Of a stretch of DNA of 64,000 nt, positions 32,709-43,865 are shown one piece after another. This DNA comes from Dipteris shenzhenensis (lineage: Eukaryota; Polypodiophyta; Polypodiopsida; Gleicheniales). Positions within the stretch are counted from its first letter, which is position 1. Every line of letters starts with the position of its first letter. A program made the position numbers and the translations under genes. The notes below the pieces were generated by a model. The model searched no databases and had not been told where the DNA came from. It was given only the letters and a program-made list of their open reading frames with translations. The stretch lies in assembly GCA_047967505.1 (NCBI GenBank), contig CM106540.1; one strand, given 5' to 3'.

Positions 32709-33970
32709 TGTCGGTGCATGTAATAGTGTGAACTAGTGTACTTAAATATCAGATACTTGCTGACAGCAGGCATTTCTGCATCCTCTGTGAAACAGCAAAG
32801 ATGGTCGCTTTTCATCATATCCGAGGCAGATTTGCCATCTTTCCAAATGATTTCCATTCCATAATAGAAATAGTTTCATTGGATTATCATCATGGACTAG
32901 ACCTATTGCTCAGATGATGCCCCAATGTATGACATCACCCAAGCATGTGGCTTCTTCCAAGGCTCTGTCCTTCAATGCATCAGTGGTCATAGAAAGCCTC
33001 AACACCTTACATGCATAAATCTTGTGTGGATCAAATGGAGCAATGAGAAGATTGCACATGTTGACTATTCCATGTGTGCCTGTGCCCACAACCGCACTAG
33101 GCATGAATCGAACGTCTCATCTCGCTGAAGCAGTATGGGTTGCATGGGTCTTGCCCACTAATGCACGATCATCCAAGCCATGTGATGCAGGTGGTGCTTG
33201 TCCAAGTGAGAATGAAGGAGATGAAAATCTATTTGCTTGTGCAGATAGATTGTGCATTCTCGGTGCATGCGAGTATGCAAGAGATGGAAACTGGTCTACA
33301 TGTGCAGTAGGAGGCACAAATGGAGAAGCAAAAGATGTGGCAAAATGTGGGCGTGCATGTGGTGGGATATGTGGACAGGGACGAGGAACTTCTTCTAGGT
33401 ATGGAAGAACTTGGGAAAAAGGGATACGGGGAAAGACATGCTCTGGTCGACCGATGCACTAGTGCATATGCATGGTGTGGCTATAGTGGTGCTTATGGCT
33501 GCAGTTGTGCTTGGGGGCATGGCTGCATTGATGGAAGGGAGGTTGAGGTAGCTCCTTTGCCTTTGAAATGTCACCACACATTCTTGATGTACGTGACCCT
33601 AGCATCTACAGTAGGACCCTCCCACTTTGTGTCAAGAGTTTATGTCTCAATCTATTTGACTGAGGCATCATAGACCCTCCAACGCAAAGTGATGCAATAT
33701 ATTGGTCTAAAGATTTTACTATAAATACATCTGGAAATTGGTCACACAAGGTCCTCCCTCCATGCTCTGCCATTGTCCTCACCGAATTCTATACATCGCT
33801 TTCACCATTTTGGAAAGCTGTCTCAATGATGTCCTCATCAACATTCATTAAGAAGAGTACATTCACATTTTTTAGCACCTTCCTCTAAATCTTAGTGAGA
33901 TCAGGTTGTTGAAACTTCCTTTTCTGACCTGCATGAGCCCTCTCATATGCAGGAAGCTGCAACACAGAAT
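32709..33970 (-). pseudogene. Unrecognised degenerate coding-like region
   Basis: Several reverse-strand segments read like decayed protein: about 33950-33720 (AGQKRKFQQPDLTKI, NVDEDIIETAFQNGESDV), 33317-33117 (His/Ser/Pro-rich), 33104-32910 (NLLIAPFDPHKIYACKVL), and 32880-32740 (IIWKDGKSASDMMKSDH). Frames shift between them. The forward-strand open frame 33022-33462 is Cys-rich but looks like the shadow. I cannot assign a family. Confidence 0.3.
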
Positions 33971-34399
33971 TGAAAAAAGAATTCAGTGCTACGTGCAATA
34001 AGAAACTCATTAAGCCATAACAATTAACAATGCAAGCAGTCTAAGAAACTACCTAGGTATTACCTCTCAACTCAAGCTCACATCATGTAATAGACTACAT
34101 AAAACAAAAGCACACAACCCTAAGCCTGAATTAATGTACCTTAGATGTAATTTCTAATTTAATATCACTAAATCACCTTGAAATAATTTGATGCATTACA
34201 TGAGAAAATATATATTTTGAAGAGGAATCTAAAATTTTCATTTTCTATATTTTCTTGGTCATGGAGGTTGGCTATCGAGGTGTTTGTTATTTTAAATTTT
34301 AGGTTGGCTACTATATCACCTTGTAAAGGATTGATGCATTTCATGATTTGCTATGAAGAAATACAGACTTTGAAGGGGTAGATGAAGGAATTTGATAAC
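33971..34399. other. AT-rich spacer
   Basis: No ORF, repeat or motif is recognised. Confidence 0.5.
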
Positions 34400-34690
34400 T
34401 TCAACAATTTCAATGTCCATTTTTGGCAAATGTAGGAGGAATTTGACTGAGGCACAGAAGGCAAAGTTGGTTAGGATTACATCATGGGGTGTCCAAAAAT
34501 GCCAGAACCCACCATGGCACAAATTGGGTCATTTGGACATCCTCCAAATGGACAAATTCACACCGTGGTGGGCTTTGGCATTTTTGGACATCCCATGACA
34601 TCTTGATGAACTTTGCCTTCTTTGGTCTGGTCAAATTCCTCCTACATTTGCGAAAAATGGTCACCAAAATGACCAAACTTGGTTGAGAGT
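34400..34690. repeat. Imperfect inverted repeat, about 140-bp arms
   Basis: The left arm (about 34405-34546) and right arm (about 34550-34685) are reverse complements with scattered mismatches. Shared words include GTCCATTTTTGGCAAATGTA / TACATTTGCGAAAAATGGTC, AGGAGGAATTTGAC / GTCAAATTCCTCC and GTCCAAAAATGCC / GGCATTTTTGGAC. Almost no loop separates the arms. A transcript would form a long hairpin. It may be a MITE or the relic of a tail-to-tail duplication. Confidence 0.8.
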
Positions 34691-36057
34691 ATTTTCTTGA
34701 CTTGGAATATTCACAATATTTTCCTAAATTAATTTTACAAAAGTATATATACAAGTAATAGAGATTGATTGCATGGAATATTAAGAGAATAGTAAAAAAG
34801 CTATAACTTTTGCGTTATGACTCTGATTGCAAATATTTTTAGTTCAAAATCGAGAGCATGAGTAGCTCTATGATATTTGACAAGAAAAATCAGACCCAAG
34901 TCAGTTGCTTGCACAGTACAAGGATCAACAAATTTAGGAATTCCTAAGCCATCAACTATGCCTCTAAGCGAGCGGATTTGCAAGACAAGGGCAAAAAGGT
35001 ACAACCAGATCCCATCTTGGTTGATGACCTCCCAAGTGATTAAACGGTCACAATTAGTCTCAACCTAGGAGCCCAAGCTAGTTCGACAACCCCCGCTGCA
35101 CTCCAGGTCTCTCCCTCAGCAATGGCCCATCCTCAAGAGACCACTTCCTTTGTCACTGGCACCTCCTCCTCTCCATGGGCAAGTCTGATAGAGGCTCTAA
35201 AATTTTGCAGTGCAACCCACTATTGGGGCACCAAGTGGCTATAGCCATATGTTAGTCAAATAGCTCTCTTGTGCTGACCAGATGGAGCAAAATGTATTTG
35301 AAGCAATGGCACAGCTCCCACGCGTGGCACAGACAAATCTCCAGAGGAGGCAAGAACAGGCCTCAGAACTCTCAGCAACCCTCCTCCACGCACAACTCTC
35401 TACATGCAACAGCCACATCATGATGGCGTCACCGAAGCCATTGGGAAAATGGCCCTAGATAGATTAGAGGAGTACCAAACAAAGGCTGAAGGCTAGAGCT
35501 GGCAGTCACAAATCTGAAGGAAGATCTCCTCCAGTGAATCCCTAGTCTAAACGCTCATAGATCGAGCCAACAAAGCAGAGCTCGAGGCTCAGAACAACAT
35601 TAGAGAAAAAGGCCTAGGTAGAGGTATAGCACGTTAGGACTCAAGAGAACAACGACCACCAGATCCAAACATTACATGATCTACTAGCGTAGGAATGGGC
35701 ACTGATGGTGTCCTTGCAGGAGCAAAATGAGCGATAGCATACCCCCGGTCACCCAGAAGAATTAGGTTGGAAGACCATGAGCAACAAGAACTGTGGATGT
35801 ACAGGGAGGTTTCTGCACAATCAACCACATGCACAGTCGCACTGCTCAAGGCAGCCAATTTTTTCTAGACAACCAATGATACAATGCCAATAGGCACATG
35901 AAAGGAGGAACCCATGCCCATTAAAGATGATGAGGCTCCACAAGCTCCTCCCTCCTTGGCCAAAAATGTACAGTTGCTCCTCAACTTGCAATCATTCAAA
36001 GAACTACCAGATAGTGCACTTATGCACCATTGGCAGCACCAACTCAAGGGCTCCCAC
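34691..36057 (+). pseudogene. Degenerate coding-like sequence interrupted by copia-3
   Basis: The forward strand reads as decayed, probably coiled-coil protein: Gln/Ala/Glu-rich stretches around 35280-35460 (VAQTNLQRRQEQASELSATL), 35590-35760, and DDEAPQAPPSLAKNVQLLLN near 35925-36050, with many stops. Composition resembles gag-like or transposon accessory proteins, but no diagnostic motif is present. Similar sequence may resume after copia-3 at 40290. Confidence 0.35.
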
Positions 36058-36713
36058 TATAAGATATGCTCAATGCACCACCCTCCTGGTATCCACTAGT
36101 GGTCCAAGGTGCTCAAGTTGTAAGGCCCCCATATGAGGAGAAGCCATGTGTGAGCCCGACACTGGATGGATCTTGACTTGCATGTCAGATGAGGTCTATT
36201 AATGAGACCGTTGATGGTAGAAAGTGATCTATGTGAGTCTAGCCTATGGGCTAGGTAGGGTAGGTAAGCTAGTAGCACAACGAGGCATATTGTCTTGATT
36301 GTGTGGGAGCTCGTTGCTCTCGCTAGGGTCTAGGGGCGATGGTATAGAGAATATTCCTTGAATATTCCATGGACGACTAGTCAATTTCACCGACTAGGTT
36401 GACTGGTTGGCTCCACCAACTACGTTGATCCGACTACCACCCTCATAGCTATAAAGAGGTGACCTTCCCAGTCCATTGCATCAGATCAGATCAAATCAGA
36501 TCAGATCAGATCAGATCAGATCCTCTAGCTAGTAGCTCTTCACATGGTATCTATCTAGATCGCCATCCAAGCTCCACTGTGGGAGTGCACAGGTGGATGG
36601 AGCCATCATCTGTACTACATCAATATTGAAGGAAAATTTTGTTCATCTCTAGTTTTTTGTGTACTCTCTATTCTTTGTTCAGTTTCTATTCTATTTCACC
36701 ATGTAATTTAACA
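36058..36713 (+). repeat. copia-3 5' LTR, 656 bp
   Basis: It starts TATAAGATATGCTC, a mutated form of TGTTAGATATGCTC, and ends ATTTAACA. It has two minisatellite units (about 36390-36440) and an expanded (GATCA)n run at 36483-36520 that the other LTRs have only in short form. A likely TATA, CTATAAAGAGG, lies at about 36449. Confidence 0.85.
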
Positions 36714-36725
36714 TGGTATCAAAGC
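36714..36725 (+). promoter_or_regulatory. copia-3 primer-binding site
   Basis: TGGTATCAAAGC directly follows the 5' LTR and matches the initiator-Met tRNA type with one change from TGGTATCAGAGC. Confidence 0.85.
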
Positions 36726-36787
36726 CCAGGCGACTCTAAGGATCAAAGAGTAGAAGAGAGGCGAGGGCTTCAACATCATACGGAGTG

Positions 36788-37335
36788 ATGGCATCAGGAA
36801 GCGGCTCGAGTTCAGCAGCTGCACCAATAATACCAACAATCCAAGCATTGAGGATTCACCCACCAGCCTTCGTTGAAGGCAAGCTAGATGGTATGAACTA
36901 CACTATGTGGAAGTTTAAAATTACTGCTATTCTGGATTCATATGAGCTTCTAGAGATAGTACAGGGGATTGATCCAAAACCACAAGAACCCCTGACTTAG
37001 CAAATGCAGGGAGAGCAATACCTCCTAATGCCGACCATCTACGAGCTTGGAAACGTAGGAATGCAAATACTCTATGAGCCTTGGTTACAAGTACTACTGC
37101 TGGTGTTTTGACCTTGATTTAGCATACATCTAAGCCAATTGTGGCTTGGAACATATTGAAGAGCCAGTATGAGACGTGGAATCAGACAAGGATCCAGAAC
37201 TTGGAGGATCATCTCACAGCTGAGAAGTTTAATGAAGGAGAGACAACTGACGCGTTCATAACCCGAATCAAAAATTTGCGTGGCCAGATGGCTAGTGCTG
37301 GGATACAAAAGACTAGCTCTTCAAGGAGATGTAGA
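36788..37335 (+). pseudogene. copia-3 gag N-terminus, fused by deletion to integrase
   Basis: It begins MASGSGSSSAAAPIIPTIQ and continues with FVEGKLDGMNYTMWKFKITA, the usual UBN2/gag opening. After stops at about 37000 another frame gives LEDHLTAEKFNEGETTDAFI. At about 37320 the sequence jumps to the integrase zinc-region stretch KVWLLTYL. The zinc knuckle and protease seen or expected in copia-2 are therefore deleted. Confidence 0.85.
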
Positions 37336-39663
37336 AGCAAGGTGTGGTTGCTCACTTACCTGTGGTACCAAAAATCAAAGAACTGTGTGAAGCTTGCACT
37401 ATGGGCAAGTAACAAAGAAAGGCATTGCTACAAGAAAGCAAGAATATAGCAAACGCTCCTCTAGAGCTGGTGCATGTTGACTTGTGCGGTAAGATGCCTA
37501 CACAAGCGTTGGGGGGATCTTCCTATTTTTTATTGATCGTCGATGACTACAGCAAGAAGATGTGGGTGTACTTTCTTCGCAAAAAGGCTCAAGCTTTTGG
37601 TAAATTGAAAGAATGGCTACAACTTGTTGAAAATGAGACAAGGAGAAAAATGAAGAAAATGAGATCATATGGTGGTGGTGAGTTTGTTTCTAAAGAGTTT
37701 GGAGATTTTTGCAAGTGCAAAGGGATCAAGCGACAAATGACAACATCAAATATGCATCAGCAAAATTCTACTATTGATTGCAGAATGTGGACCACCGTGG
37801 AGATGGGGAGGCATATGTTGAAAGGTGCTAGACTGCCAAACCACTTTTGGGGTGAGGCTATCAATACTGCGGTTTACATCCTTAATTGTAGCTATACAAA
37901 GGCACTCAAAGGTAAAACACCACATGAGGCTTACAACGATAAGAAGCCATCTATCTCCCACTTTAGAATGTTTGGGTATGAATGCTATGCGCATGTACCA
38001 GACAAAGAGAGAAACAAGCTACAACCAAAAAGCACCAAATGTATCTTCTTAGGCTATTGTGATGAGAAGAAAGCCTATAAGTTATATGATTGAGAGGCAA
38101 AGAAGATCATAGCGAGCCACAATGTGGTGTTCAGGGAGCAACCACATGTAGTGGAGGCAGATAAGAGCTCTTCCACTTTATCATCAAGCGAAGAGGTAAT
38201 TAGCTATGGACCTCTCCTAGGAGCTATAAAGAAGGAGGAAATATCAGATGATGAAAGTATAAGTCACCAAACTATTGTTACACCACCAGAAAATCCATTG
38301 CCATGATGGGTAAGGTAGCTCTACGACCATGATTACCAGATGCCTATGTCTATTTAATAGCATGCAGATGGACTAAGGCGGTCTCAGAGAATTGAGGAGC
38401 AAAGAAGGGCTTCTACTCCATAGTCAATATGGCCTTGATGGCTGAGATTATTGTAGAAGTAAAGGAGCCTGCGAGTTTGGAGGAAGCACTTGCAGACAGA
38501 GATTGGAAAAATGCTATGCAAGTAGAATATGATAGCATCATGAAGAACGAAACTTGGGAGCTAATAGATCAACCACCTAATAGAAGGGTTATTGGCACCA
38601 AGTGGGTTTGGAAGGTAAAGTACAAGGCCAATGGGACTTTGCAAAAGTACAAAGCCAGATTGGTTGCACAAGGATTTTCGTAGGTTGAAGGCTTTGATTT
38701 TCATGAATCTTTCTCTCCGACTGCCAGAATGACCACTATTCACACAGTACTATTGGTGGTTGCTCATAAAAAGTGGCCAATTTATCAAATGGATGTTAAA
38801 TCAACATTCTTGAATGGTGACCTCAAGGAGGAGGTGTACGTGGCTCAGCCACCAGGGTTTGAGGCCCCCCATTGTGAGAACAAGGTCTACAAGCTGAAAA
38901 AGGCTTTGTACATGTTGAAACAGGCCCCAAGAGCATGTTACCTATGGATAGACAAATTCTTTCATAAATTAAACTTCAAAAGATGTACCTCAGATGCTAA
39001 CTTGTATGTGTACAGGAAAGGTGGAAATTTTGCTATTATTGTTCTATATGTGGATGATCTCCTTATTACAGGTGACTATGAAGACATGATCGAGCAGACT
39101 AGAAAGACGTTGAGCACTGAGTTTGAGATGACAGCAGACTTAGGCTTGATTCACTATTGTTTGGGGATTGAAGTCTGGCAAGAGCCAGGCAAGATCTTCA
39201 TCTCTCAACAGAAATATGCAAGGGATATCTTAAAGGCATTTGGTATGTTTGAGTGCAAGGAGATAGCTACACCTATGGAGGTAAATGTGAGGTTATCTAT
39301 GGAGTATGCCTCACCACCAGTAGAAATCGGGAGGTACAGGAAGTTGGTCGACAGTCTCGTCTATCTGTGCAACACCACACCGGACATTAGTTTGCTATTG
39401 GCATTTTGAGTAGGTTCTCCAATAAGCCCCAAGAGAATCATTGGAATGCAGGGATGTGAGTTCTCAGGTATGTGAAGGGTGCTCTTGATTATGACATCAC
39501 CTATGGTATGAGCACTTCCTTGGCTGGTCATTGTGACTCAGATTGTGCTGGAGATGTTGATTCTAGGAAATCGGTTTTTGGATATTGTTTCTCTTTAGGT
39601 TCAAGTATCTTCTCATGGCACATAGGAGTGCAAGAGGATGAGGCAACTGTGCTGAGGTGCTGA
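37336..39663 (+). pseudogene. copia-3 pol remnant (integrase, RT, truncated RNase H)
   Basis: The integrase core (37425-38090) has VHVDLCGKMPTQALGGSSYF, but the expected RSDGGGEF reads RSYGGGEF, losing the second catalytic Asp. It ends in CIFLGYCDEKKAYKLYD then a stop. RT: 38429-38683 and 38729-39409, separated by a TAG, with [18 protein letters not shown] and an intact [12 protein letters not shown]. RNase H (39472-39663) retains GHCDSDCAGDVDSRKS, then two deletions remove the CDNQS and HVRTKHI parts kept by copia-2. Non-functional. Confidence 0.9.
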
Positions 39664-39670
39664 GGGGGGG

Positions 39671-40289
39671 TGTTAGATATGCTCAATGCCCCACCCTCCT
39701 GGTATCCACCAGTGGTCCAAGGTGCTCAAGTTGTAATGCCCCCATATGAGAAGCCATGTTTGAGCCCAAGACATTGGATGGATCCTGACTTGCATGTCAG
39801 ATCAGGTCTATCAATGAGACCATTTATGGTAGAAAGGTGATCTATGTGAGTCTAGCCTATGGGCTAGGCAGGGTAGGTAATCTCATAGCACAACGAGCTA
39901 GGCACATTATCTTGATTGTGTGGAACGCCTTGCTCTTGCTAGAGGATTGGTCAATTCCACCGACTAGGTTGACTGGTCAGCTCCATCGACTAGGTTGATT
40001 GGTCTGCTCCACCGACTACGTTGATTCGACTATTGTCCTCATAGCTATAAAGAGGTGACCTTCCCAGTCCATTGCATTAGATCGCATCAGATCAGATCTT
40101 CTAGCTAGTAGCTCATCACCTAGTATCTGTCCAGGTCACCATCTAAGTTCCACTGTGGGAGCACACGGGTGGACGGCGCCATCATATGTACTACATCAGT
40201 ATTGAAGGAAAATTTTTTTCATCTCTAGTTTGTTGTGTACTCTCTATTCTTTGTTCAGTTTTTGATCCATTGCGCTATGTAGTTTAACA
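39671..40289 (+). repeat. copia-3 3' LTR, 619 bp
   Basis: TGTTAGATATGCTC to TAGTTTAACA. Three minisatellite units with CGACTAGGTTGA(C/T)TGGT occur at about 39955-40030, against two in the 5' LTR. The (GATCA)n run is short, which explains most of the length difference. Confidence 0.88.
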
Positions 40290-41089
40290 CCACCTCAACC
40301 TCTATGAAATCTTGGAGGTGCGCCCCCTCATGCAATTCATCATCCAATCTTTCAACAACTAGCGATGCGCACATCCAAAGCACACAATAGGAGGATACCA
40401 CCTTTGTCCCTGATGCTCCAGTGATGCCGACACTGGTCTATAGCCTTATTCGCACATTTTCTTCCTCAAAATGGAGCAATTTTGGCGGTACTATCGTAGT
40501 GCCCACGTACATCACCAGATCCACCCCTTGTACATGCCAATGGCACGACGATGGACTTGGGTGGAATGCCGAGAGCTCTAGTAGGAGGACCCTAATATGT
40601 TGTACAATTTCCAAAGTAAAACTTTCCCAAAGAAACGTCTCAAGAGGGATTTTCATTCTACCTCTAGTCATTCAACAACACATACAGCTCGATACCTGAT
40701 CTCGCCATCACAACAAGACAAAGCAACTATAGATGCACTTGATATAAAAAAGATAGCGGGCACGTCTAGAGGCACTACTAGAATAGCGAAAAAACCCAGA
40801 GTGTCTAATAGCACCTCTATTAGCACATCTATTTGCGGGTCTAATAGCACATCTATTAGCATGTTTGTAGTGAGAATTAGACGTGGATTTAGACACAAAA
40901 TAGAGAATACAAAAAGTGAGAATTTGTTGCAGGCTAATAAATGCACATCATTGCTTTCCAAACATTGCCCATGATTACCAAAGCACATAAGTTTAATAAA
41001 AATATCAATGTTTTTTGGCAAACCCACATATACAAAAATTAAGTGAGGTGAGGAGAATGAGACAATATGTAAAATACTTTTTCCAATAT
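40290..41089. other. Degenerate sequence right of copia-3, with TCTATTAGCAC repeats
   Basis: 40290-40620 reads as possible decayed coding sequence on the forward strand (WRYYRSAHVHHQIHPLYMP near 40480-40540) and may continue the region broken by copia-3. 40770-40890 has repeated GTCTAATAGCACCTCTATTAGC steps forming short palindromes, similar to 25580-25690. 40890-41090 shows nothing recognisable. Confidence 0.4.
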
Positions 41090-41096
41090 CAATGAT

Positions 41097-42450
41097 GGGC
41101 TACAGTTCAATCTCATCCTCAATGAGATCAACCCTTGCCAAACTATCTACTTCAAAATACAAACTAGTGTTGAGATCTACAAATACATTCAGCCCACTAC
41201 TACTTGTGCTACTCATGTGCTCATTGAAATCAACATCACCAATGGTAGGCTCGTCCTCACGGGTAATGGCCTCAATATCTATATCTTCGATCTCATGATC
41301 ATCCTCCTCTCTTGTATCATGGTCATCATCACCTCCATGGCCATGATCATCCTCCATACACTCCATATTAGCAAATGTACTATACATCATTTTGGAATGT
41401 GGTGTAATAGGTATGACATGCCACCACCTATTACTAGTGTGTCCTTCTTACTTTGTTAAAACTTTGTGGAGTCAATAGTTAAAAGCCACTTGCATGGCAT
41501 CTAATTGTTGCATTAGGGCCTCTTTCCACCACGTTTTTAAACCACTTTACATCCAAAACATGCACAAAGAAGCATTGAAAGTCAAGCTTAATAATATCCT
41601 TGATTATGGCACAATAATCATCCATGCCTCCATTGGCTCACTCAAAGCTAGCAATGACGTCGCAATCTTGTGTGTTTCTCTTATCATCAATCCGTTGTGT
41701 TCGAAAATGCTTGCCCTCACACCATACAACATTGAACATAGTACACTACACCAAGACAAAATCAATTAAATAAGCAATCTAAATTGTTGAAAGCTCCTAA
41801 CTTATGCATAACATTCTATATACCGACCTTGCTCATGCATCTCCCATTCTTCGATTGTGATATGGATCCCCTTGTCTCTCTCTACTCTCTCCATTTCATC
41901 AAGTATCCAATCCACATGAATATCCTTTGGAAGTGCTCTTAGATGCTAAGGATATGGCACACGAGATCTATGGTGTGTACGAAAGAGGGCCCTTTCTCCT
42001 TATCTTCTTGCCTTTGCATCCTTGTATCTTGTCATCCTTGTATCTTGTCACCCATCTTTTGATCACATCACTATTAAGCATGCAATAAAGATTGATATTG
42101 TTAATCAACTCTGTGTTTATTACTTTGCTCCGTCCTTTCCCTTGAGGCACAAGAGGTCATCCTTAGGTCTTCATCATCTCTCCATAGTCGTGGGAGAGAG
42201 CTATCCACATCAACAAGAAACTCAGAAATATATACAAGTGACTATTGTACCAACCAAAACAACCCTCAACCATGATATGTTCAAGCCTTGCATTTTGTCT
42301 CATGAGACCCTTCAAGTCTTCATCAAGTGCTCAACGAAGAACAACCATCGTGCATGTATAGTATCACATATAGCAATCTCATCCACCAAATGCCTCGAGG
42401 GGGTCACTATGTATAATTCCTCAATATCACGTGCGTTCAAGGCCTATTTG
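41097..42450 (-). pseudogene. Decayed TNP2 C-terminal half, copy 5
   Basis: Read leftward it follows the intact TNP2 exon by exon. 42400-42280 is DUF4218-like (VDEIAICDTIHARWLFFVEH). 42150-41968 has VPQGKG-like and LNSDVIKRWVTRY. About 41960-41830 has ALPKDIHVDWILDEMERVER. 41760-41500 is DUF4216-like with many stops. 41390-41100 is the acidic tail (DDDHDTREEDDHEIEDIDIE). Introns at the expected places can be guessed. It is the most diverged TNP2 copy here and no terminal repeats were found. Confidence 0.8.
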
Positions 42451-43341
42451 TAAAATCCCTTATATGTAATTTTTCCACTAATAAAATGTACCCTTTTTCT
42501 ATATAAATCTGTAAAATTTTCCCAAAATCAATTTAAACACTCCCTTATGTAAATTAATTTCTGTAAAATTTAGATATAACACCTATTTCATTAATTTTGG
42601 ACTGATGCACTGTCCAAATTCATTTTGTGAGATAATTTTGGATAAAGCATTTCAAAAAAAGAGGCTCTTATGAAATAAAACTTTGAGTCAAAAAGTAAGA
42701 TTTTAAAAAATCAAATTAGAAAAAATGACGTGACATGTTATTAAAACTAGAGTACATTAAAAAAAGAGGACATCACATTGTTAAAAGAGACAAAAAGTAA
42801 GATTTTAAAAAATGAAATTAGAAAAAATGTCGTGACATGTTATTAAAACTACAGTACATTTAAAAAAAAGCATGACACATTTGTACAAGAAGTAGATCAT
42901 ATAACTCAAAGCCATATGGTGTTAAAAAACACCTTCCATTAGCTCAACCTAGAAGATATCATCCTTGTCTCTCTTGTCTATTACAACTTTACATTAGAGA
43001 ACTAAAAAGTCTTTGTGGAACTATAGTTACTTTAGAAAACACATAAGTCTCTATGGAATTAAATTTCCATCACTTGACTATTAAGTCATTAGAGAGAGCA
43101 TATGTCCTTGAAAGTGCCTACTATGGCATTGGCTTCATGAAAACAAGCAGACTTTAAACTTGCAGGCCATGCGTAACCATGGCTGGCATCGCAAATCTCC
43201 TCACAGACTCTCCTCACAACTTGTTTTAAATCTTCCGCCGACTTGTAAGCATTCAACAACTCTTCTTTTCTCTCTTGGCTTTCCTCATCTTCACCATTTT
43301 TTCAATACAGCTTCTAGCCACTGCCATATCCTGTACAAAAA
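42451..43341. other. AT-rich spacer with a 102-bp duplication, left flank of CACTA copy 2
   Basis: AAAAGTAAGATTTTAAAAAA starts direct repeats at 42691 and 42793, both followed by GACGTGACATG/GTCGTGACATG and TTATTAAAACTA. Near the CACTA insertion point a frame with a hydrophobic stretch (LLAFLIFTIFSIQLLATAI, 43265-43335) resembles a signal peptide or membrane helix, but no coding context is visible. Confidence 0.45.
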
Positions 43342-43604
43342 CACTACAAGGCATAGGCCATTTTCCGACGGAAATACCGACGCTTTTTACATTAAATTTT
43401 TTTTTTTTCACGGGCGCAAAGGTCGCTATAAAAGTCGCTAAAAGCGTCGGAAAAGGAGCGTCGCTATAAACCGTCGCTATATAGTGACGCTGTTAATCGT
43501 CGCTATATAGCGACGATGTAAACGTCGCTATATAGCGACTCTGTTAATCGTCGCTATATAGCGACACTGGTAAACGTCGCTATATAGCGACGATTAACAG
43601 AAGT
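43342..43604. repeat. Left terminal repeat and subterminal palindromes of CACTA copy 2
   Basis: CACTACAAGG begins at 43342. Four perfect GTCGCTATATAGCGAC sites start at 43499, 43524, 43550 and 43576 (period about 26 bp), preceded by imperfect ones from 43430. CG-rich palindromes near CACTA ends are typical accessory-protein binding sites and methylation targets. Confidence 0.9.
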
Positions 43605-43616
43605 AAAAAAAAAGGT

Positions 43617-43665
43617 TTAGTGGGGCTAAACAGGGCTTCCTTTTGGCCTTGTTTAGCCCCACTAA
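43617..43665. terminator. Hairpin 3' of Transposase_24, copy 2
   Basis: Arms 43617-43636 and 43646-43665 (TTAGTGGGGCTAAACAGGGC and its complement, one G-T-type mismatch) are flanked by T- and A-runs. It lies about 200 bp past the gene's stop codon and is shared with copy 1. A 3'-end or RNA-structure role is inferred. Confidence 0.6.
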
Positions 43666-43865
43666 TCCTTTTTTTTTTTTGTAATTACAAAAGAAAGTTT
43701 TTTATAACAAAATTTCCCTTGCTTGCAGGGTGATACAGAATTGTTCTTGTGAAATGATGAGGGAAAAATGCATATACATATACAACAGTGTTTGTAACAA
43801 AATTACCCTGTGAAAGGGCGATACAAAATCGCTCAAACGAGCGGATATACAAAATTCTACTACCA

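Larger units (their letters stand above)
36058..40289 (+). mobile_element. Ty1/copia element with both LTRs, internally deleted (copia-3)
   Basis: 5' LTR 36058-36713, PBS 36714-36725, gag and pol relics, PPT TGAGGGGGGG (39661-39670), 3' LTR 39671-40289. A 4-bp CCAC is present on both flanks (36054-36057 and 40290-40293), consistent with a target duplication. The LTRs differ by many substitutions plus repeat-length changes, so the insertion is old. Internal deletions remove the gag C-terminus with protease, and most of RNase H. Confidence 0.9.

Noticed and set aside
33022-33462. Cys-rich forward ORF of 146 codons
   Set aside because: The reverse strand gives more coherent decayed coding segments across the same region, and the Cys pattern fits no known domain.
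43265-43335. Signal-peptide-like hydrophobic stretch before the CACTA insertion
   Set aside because: There is no downstream coding continuation in the left flank or beyond the element at 53664, and hydrophobic runs are common in CT-rich DNA.
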